A stretch of DNA of 64,000 nt from Bacteroides propionicigenes. GTDB lineage: Bacteria > Bacteroidota > Bacteroidia > Bacteroidales > Bacteroidaceae. The stretch covers positions 62,001-126,000 of the forward strand of contig NZ_JAHBBW010000012.1 of the NCBI RefSeq assembly GCF_018390535.1, read 5' to 3'. A program made the position numbers and the translations under genes. The notes below the pieces were generated by a model. It did no database searches, was not told the origin of the DNA, and was given only the letters and a program-made list of their open reading frames with translations. Shown here piece after piece: positions 29,618 to 38,557 of this stretch (position 1 is the first letter of the stretch; each line of letters opens with the position of its first letter).

Positions 29618-29666
29618 AAAAATATCCCATGAGACGTATTTATTTGTTTCATGGGATATTTTTTAT
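29618..29666 (+). terminator. Rho-independent terminator after GH2
   Basis: AAAAATATCCCATGA (29618-29632) pairs perfectly with TCATGGGATATTTTT (29649-29663), and the T-run continues to 29664. The A-run on the left side would let it work in both directions. It closes the first PUL. Confidence 0.85.
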
Positions 29667-29803
29667 CTTGTGAGTTGATTTGAAAAGATAGAAAATGTAG
29701 AGTTGATGTTAGGTTCTAAGGGGCATTCATATAGAAAATAGAAAAATGTTATAACGAATTAGCAAAATAATTTGTAAATTCAATTATTATATTTATATTT
29801 GCA

Positions 29804-29869
29804 TCGTACAAACACAAATAAGTACTACTAATTCAATAACTAAGTAGAAAACACAATATTGTAATATTG
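29804..29869 (+). promoter_or_regulatory. Promoter -7 box and palindromic operator candidate for the LacI-type gene
   Basis: TATATTTG at 29804-29811 matches TAnnTTTG; no well-spaced TTTG lies upstream. A 16-bp palindrome, CAATATTGTAATATTG at 29854-29869, lies 22 bp before the LacI-type start. A central-CG motif, AACGTT (29874-29879), as found in many LacI-family operators, is just downstream. An autoregulatory site is plausible. Confidence 0.5.
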
Positions 29870-29891
29870 CAAAAACGTTATATCTTAATAT

Positions 29892-30896
29892 ATGTCATCA
29901 CTGAAAAAAATATCGCTAAAAGATATTGCAGAAGCTGCAGGAGTTTCAACTGCCTTAGTTTCATTCGTACTAAATGGTAAGAAGAAAGAATATCGTGTAG
30001 GCGAAGAAACAGCCCAGCGTATTTTAAAGATTGCTAATGAAATGAATTATCAACCTAATTTGGCGGCTAAAAGTCTGCGTAGCGGTAAGACGAAAACAAT
30101 TGGATTAGTGGTTTCTGATATATCTAATCCCTTCTTCTCTCAATTGGCGCGTGTGTTGGAAGATGAAGCTACTAAACAAGGATATACTGTACTTTTTGGA
30201 AGTTCGGATGAGGATACAGATAAGATGAGTGTTGTGGTGGGTAACCTTATTAACAAGGGAGTTGATGGGCTGATTATTGTTCCTTGCGAAAATTCAGAGA
30301 AAGCTATCGCTTCTCTGATTAATAACAATATTCCTATTGTTTTATTTGACCGTTATTTTCCTGAACTTAATGTTAGTTACGTGGCTCTTAATAATTTTAA
30401 TGCTTCGTATATTGCAACTAAGTATCTTTTGGATTCGGGATATAATTCTCCTTGCATGGCGGCTTATGATATTAATCTCGTCCATATGAAAGAGCGTGTT
30501 CGCGGGTATAAAAAGGCTATGGAAAATGCGGGGAAAAAGAATATGATAAATGTAGTTTTTTTGAAACAGGATACTCCTCGGAAATCGGCAGACCGGATGC
30601 TCCCGAAAATGATTGAGGCAGGAGCAGATGCTTTTTTATTTGGAACCAATATGATTTCATTGGCTTGTTTGTATACAATTAAAGATATGGGGCAAGACGT
30701 GATTGGCAAAATAGGTCTTGCTGGTTTTGATGGCAATCCGGTATTTGACTTTTTTAATGCTCCTATATCTTATATTCAGCAACCTATAGAGACTTTGGTT
30801 CAGAAAGCTCTTGAAATACTTATAGATAGTATTGCAGAGAGGAATGCTGTGCAGTCTGTACTTGCAGAAGGAGTATTTGTTGAGGCTTCTTCATAG
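29892..30896 (+). CDS. LacI-family transcriptional regulator
   Basis: 334 residues. The N-terminal helix-turn-helix and hinge are typical: ISLKDIAEAAGVSTALVSFVLNGK at residues 6-29 (pieces ISLKDIAEAAGVS and TALVSFVLNGK), then NYQPNLAAKSLRSGKTKTIG. A periplasmic-binding-protein-like effector domain fills the rest (GLVVSDISNPFFSQLARVLE, GVDGLIIVPCE, IGLAGFDGNPVFDFF). It probably senses a sugar or sugar acid in the cytoplasm and controls the genes that follow, starting 75 bp downstream. Its base composition is AT-rich like the downstream island. Confidence 0.93.
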   Translation: MSSLKKISLKDIAEAAGVSTALVSFVLNGKKKEYRVGEETAQRILKIANEMNYQPNLAAKSLRSGKTKTIGLVVSDISNPFFSQLARVLEDEATKQGYTVLFGSSDEDTDKMSVVVGNLINKGVDGLIIVPCENSEKAIASLINNNIPIVLFDRYFPELNVSYVALNNFNASYIATKYLLDSGYNSPCMAAYDINLVHMKERVRGYKKAMENAGKKNMINVVFLKQDTPRKSADRMLPKMIEAGADAFLFGTNMISLACLYTIKDMGQDVIGKIGLAGFDGNPVFDFFNAPISYIQQPIETLVQKALEILIDSIAERNAVQSVLAEGVFVEASS

Positions 30897-30971
30897 AATT
30901 TTTTTTTATATTATTGCTTAATCGTTTTAGTTAATTTTTATAGTATTTATCAATGCAAACCTATTTTATCC

Positions 30972-32759
30972 ATGAAAAATTTGAGACTTATTGGTAGTAA
31001 AGCAAAAATTGGTATTCGTCCTATTATTGATGGACGACGTGGAGGTATCCGTGAATCGCTAGAAGATATAACTATGACTATGGCTCGTAAGGTTGCCGAG
31101 CTATATTCATCGTCTTTGTACCACAGTGATGGAACTCCTGTAGAGTGCATTATTGCGGATGCAACTATTGGCGGGGTAGCTGAGGCGGCTATGGCTGCAG
31201 AGAAATTTCGTAATAACGGAGTGGGTGTAATACTTTCAGTAACTCCCTGTTGGTGTTATGGCTTTGAAACTATTGATATGGATAGTGAGATTCCTAAAGC
31301 TATTTGGGGGTTTAATGGTACTGAACGTCCAGGTGCTGTTTATTTAGCATCTGCATTGGCTGGACATACGCAAAAGGGGTTGCCTGCATTTGGTATTTAC
31401 GGACAGGATGTACAGGATATCGGTAATACAGAAATGCCGGAAGATGTACGAGAAAAATTGTTACGTTTTGCACGTGCCGGTTTAGCTGTTGCAGCCATGA
31501 AAGGGAAATCTTACCTTTCGATAGGTAGCGTATCTATGGGAATTGCAGGGTCTATCCCTAATCCAGATTTTTTTCAGGAGTATTTAGGAATGCGTAATGA
31601 ATATGTAGATGCTAGTGAAATAGAACGTCGTATTCAGTTGGGTATTTATGATTATGAAGAGTTTGAACGTGCTATGATATGGACTGAGAAATATTGTAAG
31701 AGTAATGAAGGGTGTGATTTCAATCCAAAACATTTAGTCTATTCTCGTGAAGAAAAAAATGTACGTTGGGAATATGTAGTAAAAATGACTCTTATTTTTC
31801 GTGATTTAATGATTGGAAATCCTAAATTAGCCGAAATTGGATTTAAAGAGGAAGCTATGGGGCATAATGCGATTGCGGCTGGTTTCCAAGGACAACGGCA
31901 ATGGACGGATTACAAGCCTGATGGTGATTTTTCAGAGGCTATTTTGAACAGCTCGTTTGATTGGAATGGTATTCGTGAAGCTTTTACATTTGCTACGGAA
32001 AATGATACATTAAATTGTGTTTCCATGTTATTTGGACATTTATTGTCAAATACAGCACAAATTTTTGCTGATGTACGTACCTATTGGAGTCCTCACTCCA
32101 TAGAGAGAGTAACAGGCAAGAAACCGGAAGGCAAGGCTAGCAATGGTTTTATTCACCTTATCAATTCGGGTTCCTGTACTTTGGATGGTACAGGCTGTAT
32201 GCAACGAGATGGTAAGCCTGTAATGAAGCCCTTTTGGGAAATATCAGAAGAAGATGTGGAAAGATGTCTTGCAGCTACCAAATGGTATCCGGCTTCTCGT
32301 GAGTATATGCGAGGAGGAGGCTTTTCTTCTCAGTTCCTTACTCGTGGTGAAATGCCTTTGACTATGTGTCGTTTAAATCTCGTAAAAGGTCAAGGACCAG
32401 TCCTTCAGATTGCTGAGGGATGGGCGGTCAATTTAGATGATGATGTATTTAGGATAATTAATGACCGTACTGACCGTACGTGGCCTTCCACCTTTTTTGT
32501 TCCACGTCTCACTGGCAAGGGATATTTTCGTGATGTATACACTGTTATGAATAATTGGGGGGCGAATCACGGTGCTATTAGTTATGGACATATAGGTGCA
32601 GATTTGGTTACTTTGGCTTCTATGCTTCGTATTCCTGTTAGTATGCATAATATTCCATTCGAAAATGTCTTCCGTCCTAGTGCATGGTCAGCTTTTGGTG
32701 AAGATATGGAAGGTAGTGATTATAGAGCTTGTAAAAATTATGGTCCATTATATAAATAA
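30972..32759 (+). CDS. fucI: L-fucose isomerase (also D-arabinose isomerase)
   Basis: 595 residues, close to the 591 of E. coli FucI, cytoplasmic. FucI interconverts L-fucose and L-fuculose, and also accepts D-arabinose. Signature segments are [51 protein letters not shown], and [10 protein letters not shown]...[12 protein letters not shown]. The catalytic metal ligands, Glu and Asp spaced 24 residues apart in FucI, correspond to Glu343 (TEND) and Asp367 (FADV). [13 protein letters not shown] near the C-terminus supplies the conserved His. No fuculokinase or fuculose-phosphate aldolase gene is nearby, so the rest of the pathway must be elsewhere, or the true substrate is a different sugar. 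Confidence 0.93.
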   Translation: MKNLRLIGSKAKIGIRPIIDGRRGGIRESLEDITMTMARKVAELYSSSLYHSDGTPVECIIADATIGGVAEAAMAAEKFRNNGVGVILSVTPCWCYGFETIDMDSEIPKAIWGFNGTERPGAVYLASALAGHTQKGLPAFGIYGQDVQDIGNTEMPEDVREKLLRFARAGLAVAAMKGKSYLSIGSVSMGIAGSIPNPDFFQEYLGMRNEYVDASEIERRIQLGIYDYEEFERAMIWTEKYCKSNEGCDFNPKHLVYSREEKNVRWEYVVKMTLIFRDLMIGNPKLAEIGFKEEAMGHNAIAAGFQGQRQWTDYKPDGDFSEAILNSSFDWNGIREAFTFATENDTLNCVSMLFGHLLSNTAQIFADVRTYWSPHSIERVTGKKPEGKASNGFIHLINSGSCTLDGTGCMQRDGKPVMKPFWEISEEDVERCLAATKWYPASREYMRGGGFSSQFLTRGEMPLTMCRLNLVKGQGPVLQIAEGWAVNLDDDVFRIINDRTDRTWPSTFFVPRLTGKGYFRDVYTVMNNWGANHGAISYGHIGADLVTLASMLRIPVSMHNIPFENVFRPSAWSAFGEDMEGSDYRACKNYGPLYK

Positions 32760-32855
32760 AGAAAAAACACAAGGACAAATCTAATATAGTTAATAACCTC
32801 TCTATTGCAAGGTATAAGTTTTCCTTATATCTTGCAATAGATAAAAAAAAATAAA

Positions 32856-33991
32856 ATGGGAAGTTATGCTGATGATGCCCAGTTTATGAACAGGAATGAC
32901 ATTGAATATATTGAGTTGATTTCTGATGATGGAGAATCTAAGGTTATGGTGGTTCCAGCATGGCAAGGGAGAGTTATGACTACATCTGCTGCTGGAGATG
33001 CTGGAGATAGTTATGGTTGGATTAATTATTCTTTTATCAAGAAAAAACAAATAAACTTTCAATTTAATCCTGTAGGAGGTGAAGAACGCTTTTGGCTTGG
33101 TCCGGAAGGTGGGGTATTTTCTCTATATTTTAAACAAGGAGAAAAACAAACTTATAAAAATTGGAGGGTCCCTTCGGTTTTAGATATAGAGGCTTTCAGC
33201 GTACGATCACAAAGCGAAAATCATGTTTGTTTGACCAAAGAGGGGTGTTTGACAAATACTTATGGTACTACTTTTTTTCTGAATATTGAACGAACTATTT
33301 CTTTATTAGATATTAATGAAATTGTAGCAAGTTTTAATATTGAAATTCCTGAGGATCTAAAAGTAGTAGCTTATAAAAGTGAGAATCGGATTACAAATAT
33401 TGGCAATGAATCATGGAGTAAAAAAACAGGACTGATATCTGTTTGGATGCTTAGTATGTTTAATCCTACTCTTACTACCACTGTATTTATCCCTTATAAA
33501 CAGTCTAAAAAAGGAAAAATTGTAAATGATGAGTATTTTGGTAAAATTCCAACAGATAGATTAATTGTAGAAAATGGAGTTATTTACTTTAAGATAGACG
33601 GGTGCTTTCGTTCTAAATTGGGGATACCAGCTTCATGTGCAACTAATTTATGTGGAAGTTATGATTCTTCTAAGGAGGTACTCACTGTTTTATGGTGTGA
33701 TATTTTTGAAAACTCTTTAAACTACATGAATGGACAGTGGGGAGGCAAAAGAATCCTTACTGCGGTGATGTAATCAATGCTTATAATGATGGACCGACTG
33801 AAGATGGTTCTATGATGGGACCTTTTTATGAAATAGAAACTTCTTCTCCTGGTGCAGAATTAGCACCTTATGAGTCGTTAATTCATACACAGAAAATTAT
33901 TCATTTACAGGGAAACGATAAACAATTAGATTATATAATAAAAAAATTATTTAAAACAGATATATGCGCTATCAAAGCTAAATTTCAATAA
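32856..33991 (+). pseudogene. DUF6786-type protein, broken by a -1 frameshift near 33750
   Basis: The first reading frame runs from ATG 32856 to TAA 33771-33773 and makes a 305-residue product that ends with an unrelated tail (RILTAVM). In the other frame, 33740-33991 continues the expected protein: NPYCGDVINAYNDGP, MMGPFYEIETSSPG and HTQKIIHLQG, ending at TAA 33989-33991. Joining the frames at GQWGGK gives about 378 residues, a normal size for this galactose-mutarotase-like family. One base appears lost in the short A-run of GGCAAAAGAATCC. No signal peptide is seen. Related proteins accompany sugar catabolism genes; function is unknown. A sequencing error is the alternative. Confidence 0.8.
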
Positions 33992-34152
33992 GAAGATGAT
34001 GTGAATGAATTTCAGTTTACAATTGAAAGTTGAATTTATGAAAGCTGGAAGTGGTATATTATATTTAAATATTTGTTTTTGATATTGATACTTACAAAAT
34101 AGAAGTGAAACTCTTATGTTTCTTTATTTTTTTATTACTTAAATTATATAAT

Positions 34153-36108
34153 ATGAAAAAGGTTATTTTTATTATTTTAATAGCTATAATATGTATTTCT
34201 ACCTATGGACAGGACAATGATAAATATAGATTGAAATATAACAATCCTAATTTGGTAGTAGACTTAGGAGTGGGATTATGGGGTATGCCGATTCCAATTG
34301 ACTATGATGGTGATGGGCTAATGGATTTATTGATGACATGTCCGTCAACGCCTCATAAAGGGATATTTTATTTCCATAATATTGGAAATAGACAAACCCC
34401 ACTTTTTGACAAAGGAGTAAAATTGCTAGACACTACTTATAAAGATTTAAGTGTTTCTTATGTGAATGGGAACTTACATATAATTCATAAGGGAGTCGAA
34501 TATTTGGATTTTAGAAATTCATTGTTTGCGCGACCTCAAAAAATCGAGATCACTGAAAATCCTTTGAAAGACATTGTAAAAGAGCGCGGCAATACATGGG
34601 CTTATGTTGATTATGACAATGATGGTGATCTTGATATTATTGTAGGATTAGGTGATTGGGGAGATTATGGTTGGGATAATGCCTATGATGAAAATGGTAA
34701 ATGGAAAAATGGTCCTCTTCATGGATATGTGTATCTACTGGAGAATAAAAATGGAAGATATATTAATAAAGGAAGAATAAAAGCGGGGAAAAAAGTAATT
34801 GATGTTTATGGTGCGCCGACTCCTAACATGTATGATTTTGATGGAGATGGTGATCTCGATTTGATATGTGGTGAATTCGTAGACAAGCTAACTTGGTTTG
34901 AAAATATTGGAACACGTGAGGCTCCCCGCTTTGCCGAAGGTCGTTATCTAGAAAATAAAGATGGAATTATTAAATTTCATATTGAAATGATATTACCTGT
35001 CGCTGTGGATTTTGATAATGATGGAAATATAGATCTAATGGTGGGGGATGAGGATGGTAGAGTGGCTTATTTAAAAAATACGGGTGTTGTAATTAATAAT
35101 ATGCCACAATTTGAATCTCCTGTTTATCTTCAGCAAAAGGCGGATTGTGTAAAATATGGTGCATTATCTACTCCATTTAGTGTCGATTGGGATAACGATG
35201 GACTCGAGGATATTATCAGTGGAAATTCAGCTGGAAATATTTGTTTTATTAAAAATTTAGGTGGAGGTAATGATCCTATATGGGCAGCTCCTGTCAATTT
35301 AAAAATAGATGGTGAGGATATTCGTATTCTTGCAGGTAAAAACGGCTCTATTCAAGGTCCATGTGAAGAAAAATGGGGTTATACAACTGTTTCTGTAGCC
35401 GATTGGGATGGAGATGGGAAAAAGGATATTGTAGCTAACTCTATTTTGGGAGAAATAATTTGGTATAAAAATACTGGGGATGTTGAGAATTTAAAAGGTC
35501 CCTATCGTGTAAAGGTGGATTGGCAAGGAAAAGATGTGCCTAAACCTGTGTGGAATTGGTGGAGTCCAGGTAAAACAGATTTAGTGACTCAATGGCGTAC
35601 TACTCCCTTTGCTATAGATTGGAATCAGGATGGACTTACAGATCTTATATTGATGGATCATGAAGGATACCTCTGTTTTTATGAGAGATTTGAAATGAAT
35701 GATGAATTATGGTTAAAACCAGGGAAAAGAATATTTGCAACAGAAGGTGTCATTGCTGGTTCTACAAAAAAACATGCTCCGGTTGTTAATGAACCAGGTC
35801 CTCTTCGTTTAAGTGATAAAGTGGCTGGTGCCTCTGGTAGGCGTAAGTTTTGTTTGGTAGACTGGAATAACGATGGACGTTTGGACTTAATTGTAAATAC
35901 TTTGAATGCTGCATTTCTTGAGAATGTACGTCAATCCGGAGATACTATATATATTAAAAATCAGGGAAATCTTTCCACACTTCGTTTAGCTGGACATACA
36001 ACAAGTCCTACTCCTATTGATTGGGATAAGGATGGTATATCTGATTTATTGGTAGGTGCGGAAGATGGATTTTTCTATATTATAAAAAATAAAACAAATA
36101 AAGAATAA
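34153..36108 (+). CDS. Secreted FG-GAP/VCBS beta-propeller protein (1), possible novel glycan-active enzyme
   Basis: 651 residues from ATG 34153 (signal MKKVIFIILIAIICISTYGQ); the in-frame ATG at 34105 lies before a second hydrophobic stretch and is less likely. At least seven calcium-binding D-x-D-x-D-G-x-x-D loops mark propeller blades: DYDGDGLMD, DYDNDGDLD, DFDGDGDLD, DFDNDGNID, DWDNDGLED, DWDGDGKKD, DWNQDGLTD, DWNNDGRLD, DWDKDGISD. No known catalytic motif stands out. It shares the block GSIQGPCEEKWGY with GSVQGTPESRWGY in the gene at 52306. Located 4 bp before the aldolase gene. It may bind or cleave the glycan outside the inner membrane. Confidence 0.75.
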   Translation: MKKVIFIILIAIICISTYGQDNDKYRLKYNNPNLVVDLGVGLWGMPIPIDYDGDGLMDLLMTCPSTPHKGIFYFHNIGNRQTPLFDKGVKLLDTTYKDLSVSYVNGNLHIIHKGVEYLDFRNSLFARPQKIEITENPLKDIVKERGNTWAYVDYDNDGDLDIIVGLGDWGDYGWDNAYDENGKWKNGPLHGYVYLLENKNGRYINKGRIKAGKKVIDVYGAPTPNMYDFDGDGDLDLICGEFVDKLTWFENIGTREAPRFAEGRYLENKDGIIKFHIEMILPVAVDFDNDGNIDLMVGDEDGRVAYLKNTGVVINNMPQFESPVYLQQKADCVKYGALSTPFSVDWDNDGLEDIISGNSAGNICFIKNLGGGNDPIWAAPVNLKIDGEDIRILAGKNGSIQGPCEEKWGYTTVSVADWDGDGKKDIVANSILGEIIWYKNTGDVENLKGPYRVKVDWQGKDVPKPVWNWWSPGKTDLVTQWRTTPFAIDWNQDGLTDLILMDHEGYLCFYERFEMNDELWLKPGKRIFATEGVIAGSTKKHAPVVNEPGPLRLSDKVAGASGRRKFCLVDWNNDGRLDLIVNTLNAAFLENVRQSGDTIYIKNQGNLSTLRLAGHTTSPTPIDWDKDGISDLLVGAEDGFFYIIKNKTNKE

Positions 36109-36112
36109 TATT

Positions 36113-37045
36113 ATGAACAGATTACTTGAATCTCCTTTGTCGGGTATAATTCCGCCATTAGTAACTCCATTATTAGATAATGACAAGTTGGATATTAAAG
36201 GCTTAGAGTGTTTGATTGAGCGTCTTATTGATGGAGGTGTAAATGCTCTTTTTATCCTTGGGACAACAGGTGAAGCACAATGCCTAAGTTACAAACTACG
36301 GGAAGAAATGATTCGTGAGACTTGTCGTATCACAGCCAGTCGTCTGCCAGTGTTGGTTTGTATATCAGATACATCTATTGTAGAAAGTGTTAGACTGGCA
36401 CAGATAGCAGCTAACTATGGTGCTGAAGCTGTAGTTTCTGCACCACCATATTATTTTGCTTCTGCCCAACCTGAATTAGTTGAATTTTATGATAAACTTA
36501 TTAAAGATTTGCCACTACCTCTTTTTTTGTATAATATGCCTACACATACAAAAGTAAATTTTGCTCCACAAACAATCCATCGTATAGCAGAAAATCCCAA
36601 AGTAATAGGGTTTAAAGATAGTTCTGCTAATTTAGTTTACTTTCAGTCAGTAATGCATATAATGAAAGATCATTCAAATTTCTCTATGCTAGTAGGTCCT
36701 GAAGAAGTTACCGGGGAAGTTGTGCTGATGGGAGGAAATGGTGGAATTAATGGAGGTGCCAATATGTTTCCTAAGTTATATGTTGCTCTTTATAATGCTG
36801 CAAAGAGACATGATTTTGAGGAACTATATCGTTTACAAAAAATTGTGATGCAAATAAGTACTACTGTATATACCATAGGAAAATATGGTTCCAGTTATTT
36901 GAAAAGTTTAAAATGTGCTTTATCTCTTTTGGGCGTATGTAATGATTTCGTGGCATCTCCATTTAACCATTTCGAAAAAGAAGAACGTAATCAAGTAAGG
37001 ATAGCATTAGAAAATTTGAATATGGATCTTGATTTGAAATCATAA
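36113..37045 (+). CDS. DapA/NanA-family class I aldolase (dihydrodipicolinate synthase family)
   Basis: 310 residues, cytoplasmic TIM barrel. Motifs: FILGTTGEAQCLS (pyruvate-binding GTTGE), YNMPTHTKVNF with Tyr140, and GFKDSSANL with Schiff-base Lys168. The 28-residue Tyr-Lys spacing equals DapA 133/161. Members either make dihydrodipicolinate or split 2-keto-3-deoxy or nonulosonic sugar acids to pyruvate plus an aldehyde. Since it sits among sugar genes (isomerase, symporter, YhcH), a catabolic keto-acid aldolase is more likely than lysine synthesis. The exact substrate is not readable; it has GTTGE rather than the GGSTGE expected for N-acetylneuraminate lyase. Confidence 0.85.
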   Translation: MNRLLESPLSGIIPPLVTPLLDNDKLDIKGLECLIERLIDGGVNALFILGTTGEAQCLSYKLREEMIRETCRITASRLPVLVCISDTSIVESVRLAQIAANYGAEAVVSAPPYYFASAQPELVEFYDKLIKDLPLPLFLYNMPTHTKVNFAPQTIHRIAENPKVIGFKDSSANLVYFQSVMHIMKDHSNFSMLVGPEEVTGEVVLMGGNGGINGGANMFPKLYVALYNAAKRHDFEELYRLQKIVMQISTTVYTIGKYGSSYLKSLKCALSLLGVCNDFVASPFNHFEKEERNQVRIALENLNMDLDLKS

Positions 37046-37057
37046 TTACTAAAAATT

Positions 37058-37741
37058 ATGTCTGTAATAGATACAATAGTATTTCTAATATTTACAGGAG
37101 GAGTAGTATTGCTTGGATGTTCTTTCTTTAGTAAGAAACGAACTTCAGATGAATTTACTTCAGCCGGTCGTAGTCTTCCTGGTTGGGTAGTAGGTATGTC
37201 TATTTTGGCTACTTATGTAAGTAGTATAAGTTATTTGGCTTACCCCGGGAAAGCATATATGTCCGATTGGAATACATTTGTGTTTAGTCTTTCTATTCCT
37301 ATTGCTTCTTATTTTGCAGTACGAAATTTTGTACCTTTTTGTTGTAATTTAAATAGTGTTTCTGCATATAGTTTTCTTGAAGAAAGATTTGGTGTATGGG
37401 CTAGGTTTTATACATTTATCTGTTATTTGTTGGCTCAGGTAGTGCGTATGGGTTTCATACTTTATCTTTTAGCACTACCTATGAATGCTTTATTGGGTTG
37501 GGATATTAAAACAATTATTATAGTTACAAGTGTAGCTATTATCTTTTATTCGATGTTAGGTGGATTAGAAGCTGTAATATGGACCGAAGCTATGAGTCTG
37601 TCACCTGCATTATTCACAGATGGATTTTGGAGTGCATACAAAAGTCCATTTCATGCTAATCTAACAATTGTTTTTGGCACAATAATCATATTTTTTGTTG
37701 GTTTTATTAGTGCAAACTTATTTGAACACAAGACTCTATGA
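37058..37741 (+). CDS. Sodium/solute symporter (SSS family) with large internal deletion
   Basis: Only 227 residues against about 500 for the family. Residues 1 to ~177 match the N-terminal third of an SSS transporter: GGVVLLGCSFFSKKRTSDEF, TSAGRSLPGWVVGMSILATYVSS, and SMLGGLEAVIWTEA, the segment just before transmembrane helix 6. The protein then jumps to what looks like the C-terminal end: SPALFTDGFWSAYKSPFHAN followed by a last hydrophobic helix. The frame stays open across the junction (about 37590-37600), so the middle ~250-280 residues are missing in frame. It is unlikely to transport anything. A hybrid assembly error is possible but less likely. Its TGA overlaps the next ATG (ATGA). 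Confidence 0.75.
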   Translation: MSVIDTIVFLIFTGGVVLLGCSFFSKKRTSDEFTSAGRSLPGWVVGMSILATYVSSISYLAYPGKAYMSDWNTFVFSLSIPIASYFAVRNFVPFCCNLNSVSAYSFLEERFGVWARFYTFICYLLAQVVRMGFILYLLALPMNALLGWDIKTIIIVTSVAIIFYSMLGGLEAVIWTEAMSLSPALFTDGFWSAYKSPFHANLTIVFGTIIIFFVGFISANLFEHKTL

Positions 37742-38343
37742 AAATATGTATAAAAACAGTATTTGTTAACTTAATCATATTCTTAGTTTCTTGTAATGTA
37801 AATCATAAAAAAATGTTACAGAAACAATCTGGTATAATGGTATCTTCAGTCAATTGGGATTTAATCCTACATAATTTTAAAGCCAAACCAGATTCTTCAA
37901 TAAATATGGATTATTTCAGAAATCATTATGAATTATATCCAGAACGTTGGGAAGTGGTGTTTGACTATTTAAATAATTTGAGAGCGGATTCGTTACTGTT
38001 GGGAACTGTTAACTTAAGTAATGATGTATATGTAACAATAAGCGAATACCAAACTAAGAAGAAAGAAGAGATTTGGTTTGAATCCCACCGTGAATATATT
38101 GACCTACAATACGTAATAGAAGGTAGCGAATATATAGCTCTCAGTCATAATGCAATAGAGAATATTGTTTTATATAATAAAGAAAAGGATATTGCATTTT
38201 ATACAGCCAATGTGGAGAAGCAGCTCTTGGCTGATTCAACAAGGTTTTTTCTGTTTTTTCCAGAGGATTTACATCAACCTTGCATAAATATAGGTTCAAG
38301 TAAATACGTAAAAAAAATAGTAATAAAAATTAAAGTCAGTTGA
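37738..38343 (+). CDS. YhcH/YjgK/YiaL (DUF386) family protein, predicted lipoprotein form
   Basis: 201 residues. The DUF386 cupin-like domain lies at about residues 35-198: WFESHREYIDLQYVIEGSEYI, given here as ESHREYIDLQYVIEG, and FFLFFPEDLHQPCI, whose His/Glu residues form the metal site. Enzymes of this group include a sialic acid anomerase and TabA-like proteins and are usually ~150-residue cytoplasmic proteins. This one begins with a hydrophobic leader and lipobox FLVSC (Cys at residue 19), implying export to the periplasm or surface. The start overlaps the symporter stop by 4 nt, so the two are translationally coupled. It may act on the free sugar before uptake; this is inference. Confidence 0.8.
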   Translation: MKICIKTVFVNLIIFLVSCNVNHKKMLQKQSGIMVSSVNWDLILHNFKAKPDSSINMDYFRNHYELYPERWEVVFDYLNNLRADSLLLGTVNLSNDVYVTISEYQTKKKEEIWFESHREYIDLQYVIEGSEYIALSHNAIENIVLYNKEKDIAFYTANVEKQLLADSTRFFLFFPEDLHQPCINIGSSKYVKKIVIKIKVS

Positions 38344-38557
38344 AGTAGTTTATTTAACATTTGATTAACCATGAAAACAAAACACCCTAAAACAGGAATT
38401 CATTTGATTGTCTATAATTTAAAAAAAGAAGCTGATAACGCTTCCATGATCATGACCCGAAATCTATATGTATTTTATACATGAGTTAAATAATAAATAT
38501 TGACTGATTGTATGCGTCGGAATAATCAGATGCTTTAACTAAATTATATTTAATATT
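38344..38557 (+). promoter_or_regulatory. Intergenic region before the double SusCD operon, with small palindromes
   Basis: 214 bp without a gene. CATGATCATG at 38445-38454 is a perfect palindrome. ATGTAT (38468-38473) faces ATACAT (38477-38482). No TAnnTTTG box was found. It probably holds the promoter of the second half of the island, but the elements could not be placed. Confidence 0.3.

Noticed and set aside
33740..33760. Programmed ribosomal frameshift in the DUF6786-type gene
   Set aside because: The site CAAAAG is not a full X-XXY-YYZ slippery heptamer in the right phase, and no downstream structure was seen. A mutation or read error is simpler.
30972..38343. A complete L-fucose degradation pathway
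   Set aside because: Only the isomerase is present. There is no fuculokinase, class II aldolase or fucose permease in the window, and no alpha-L-fucosidase.
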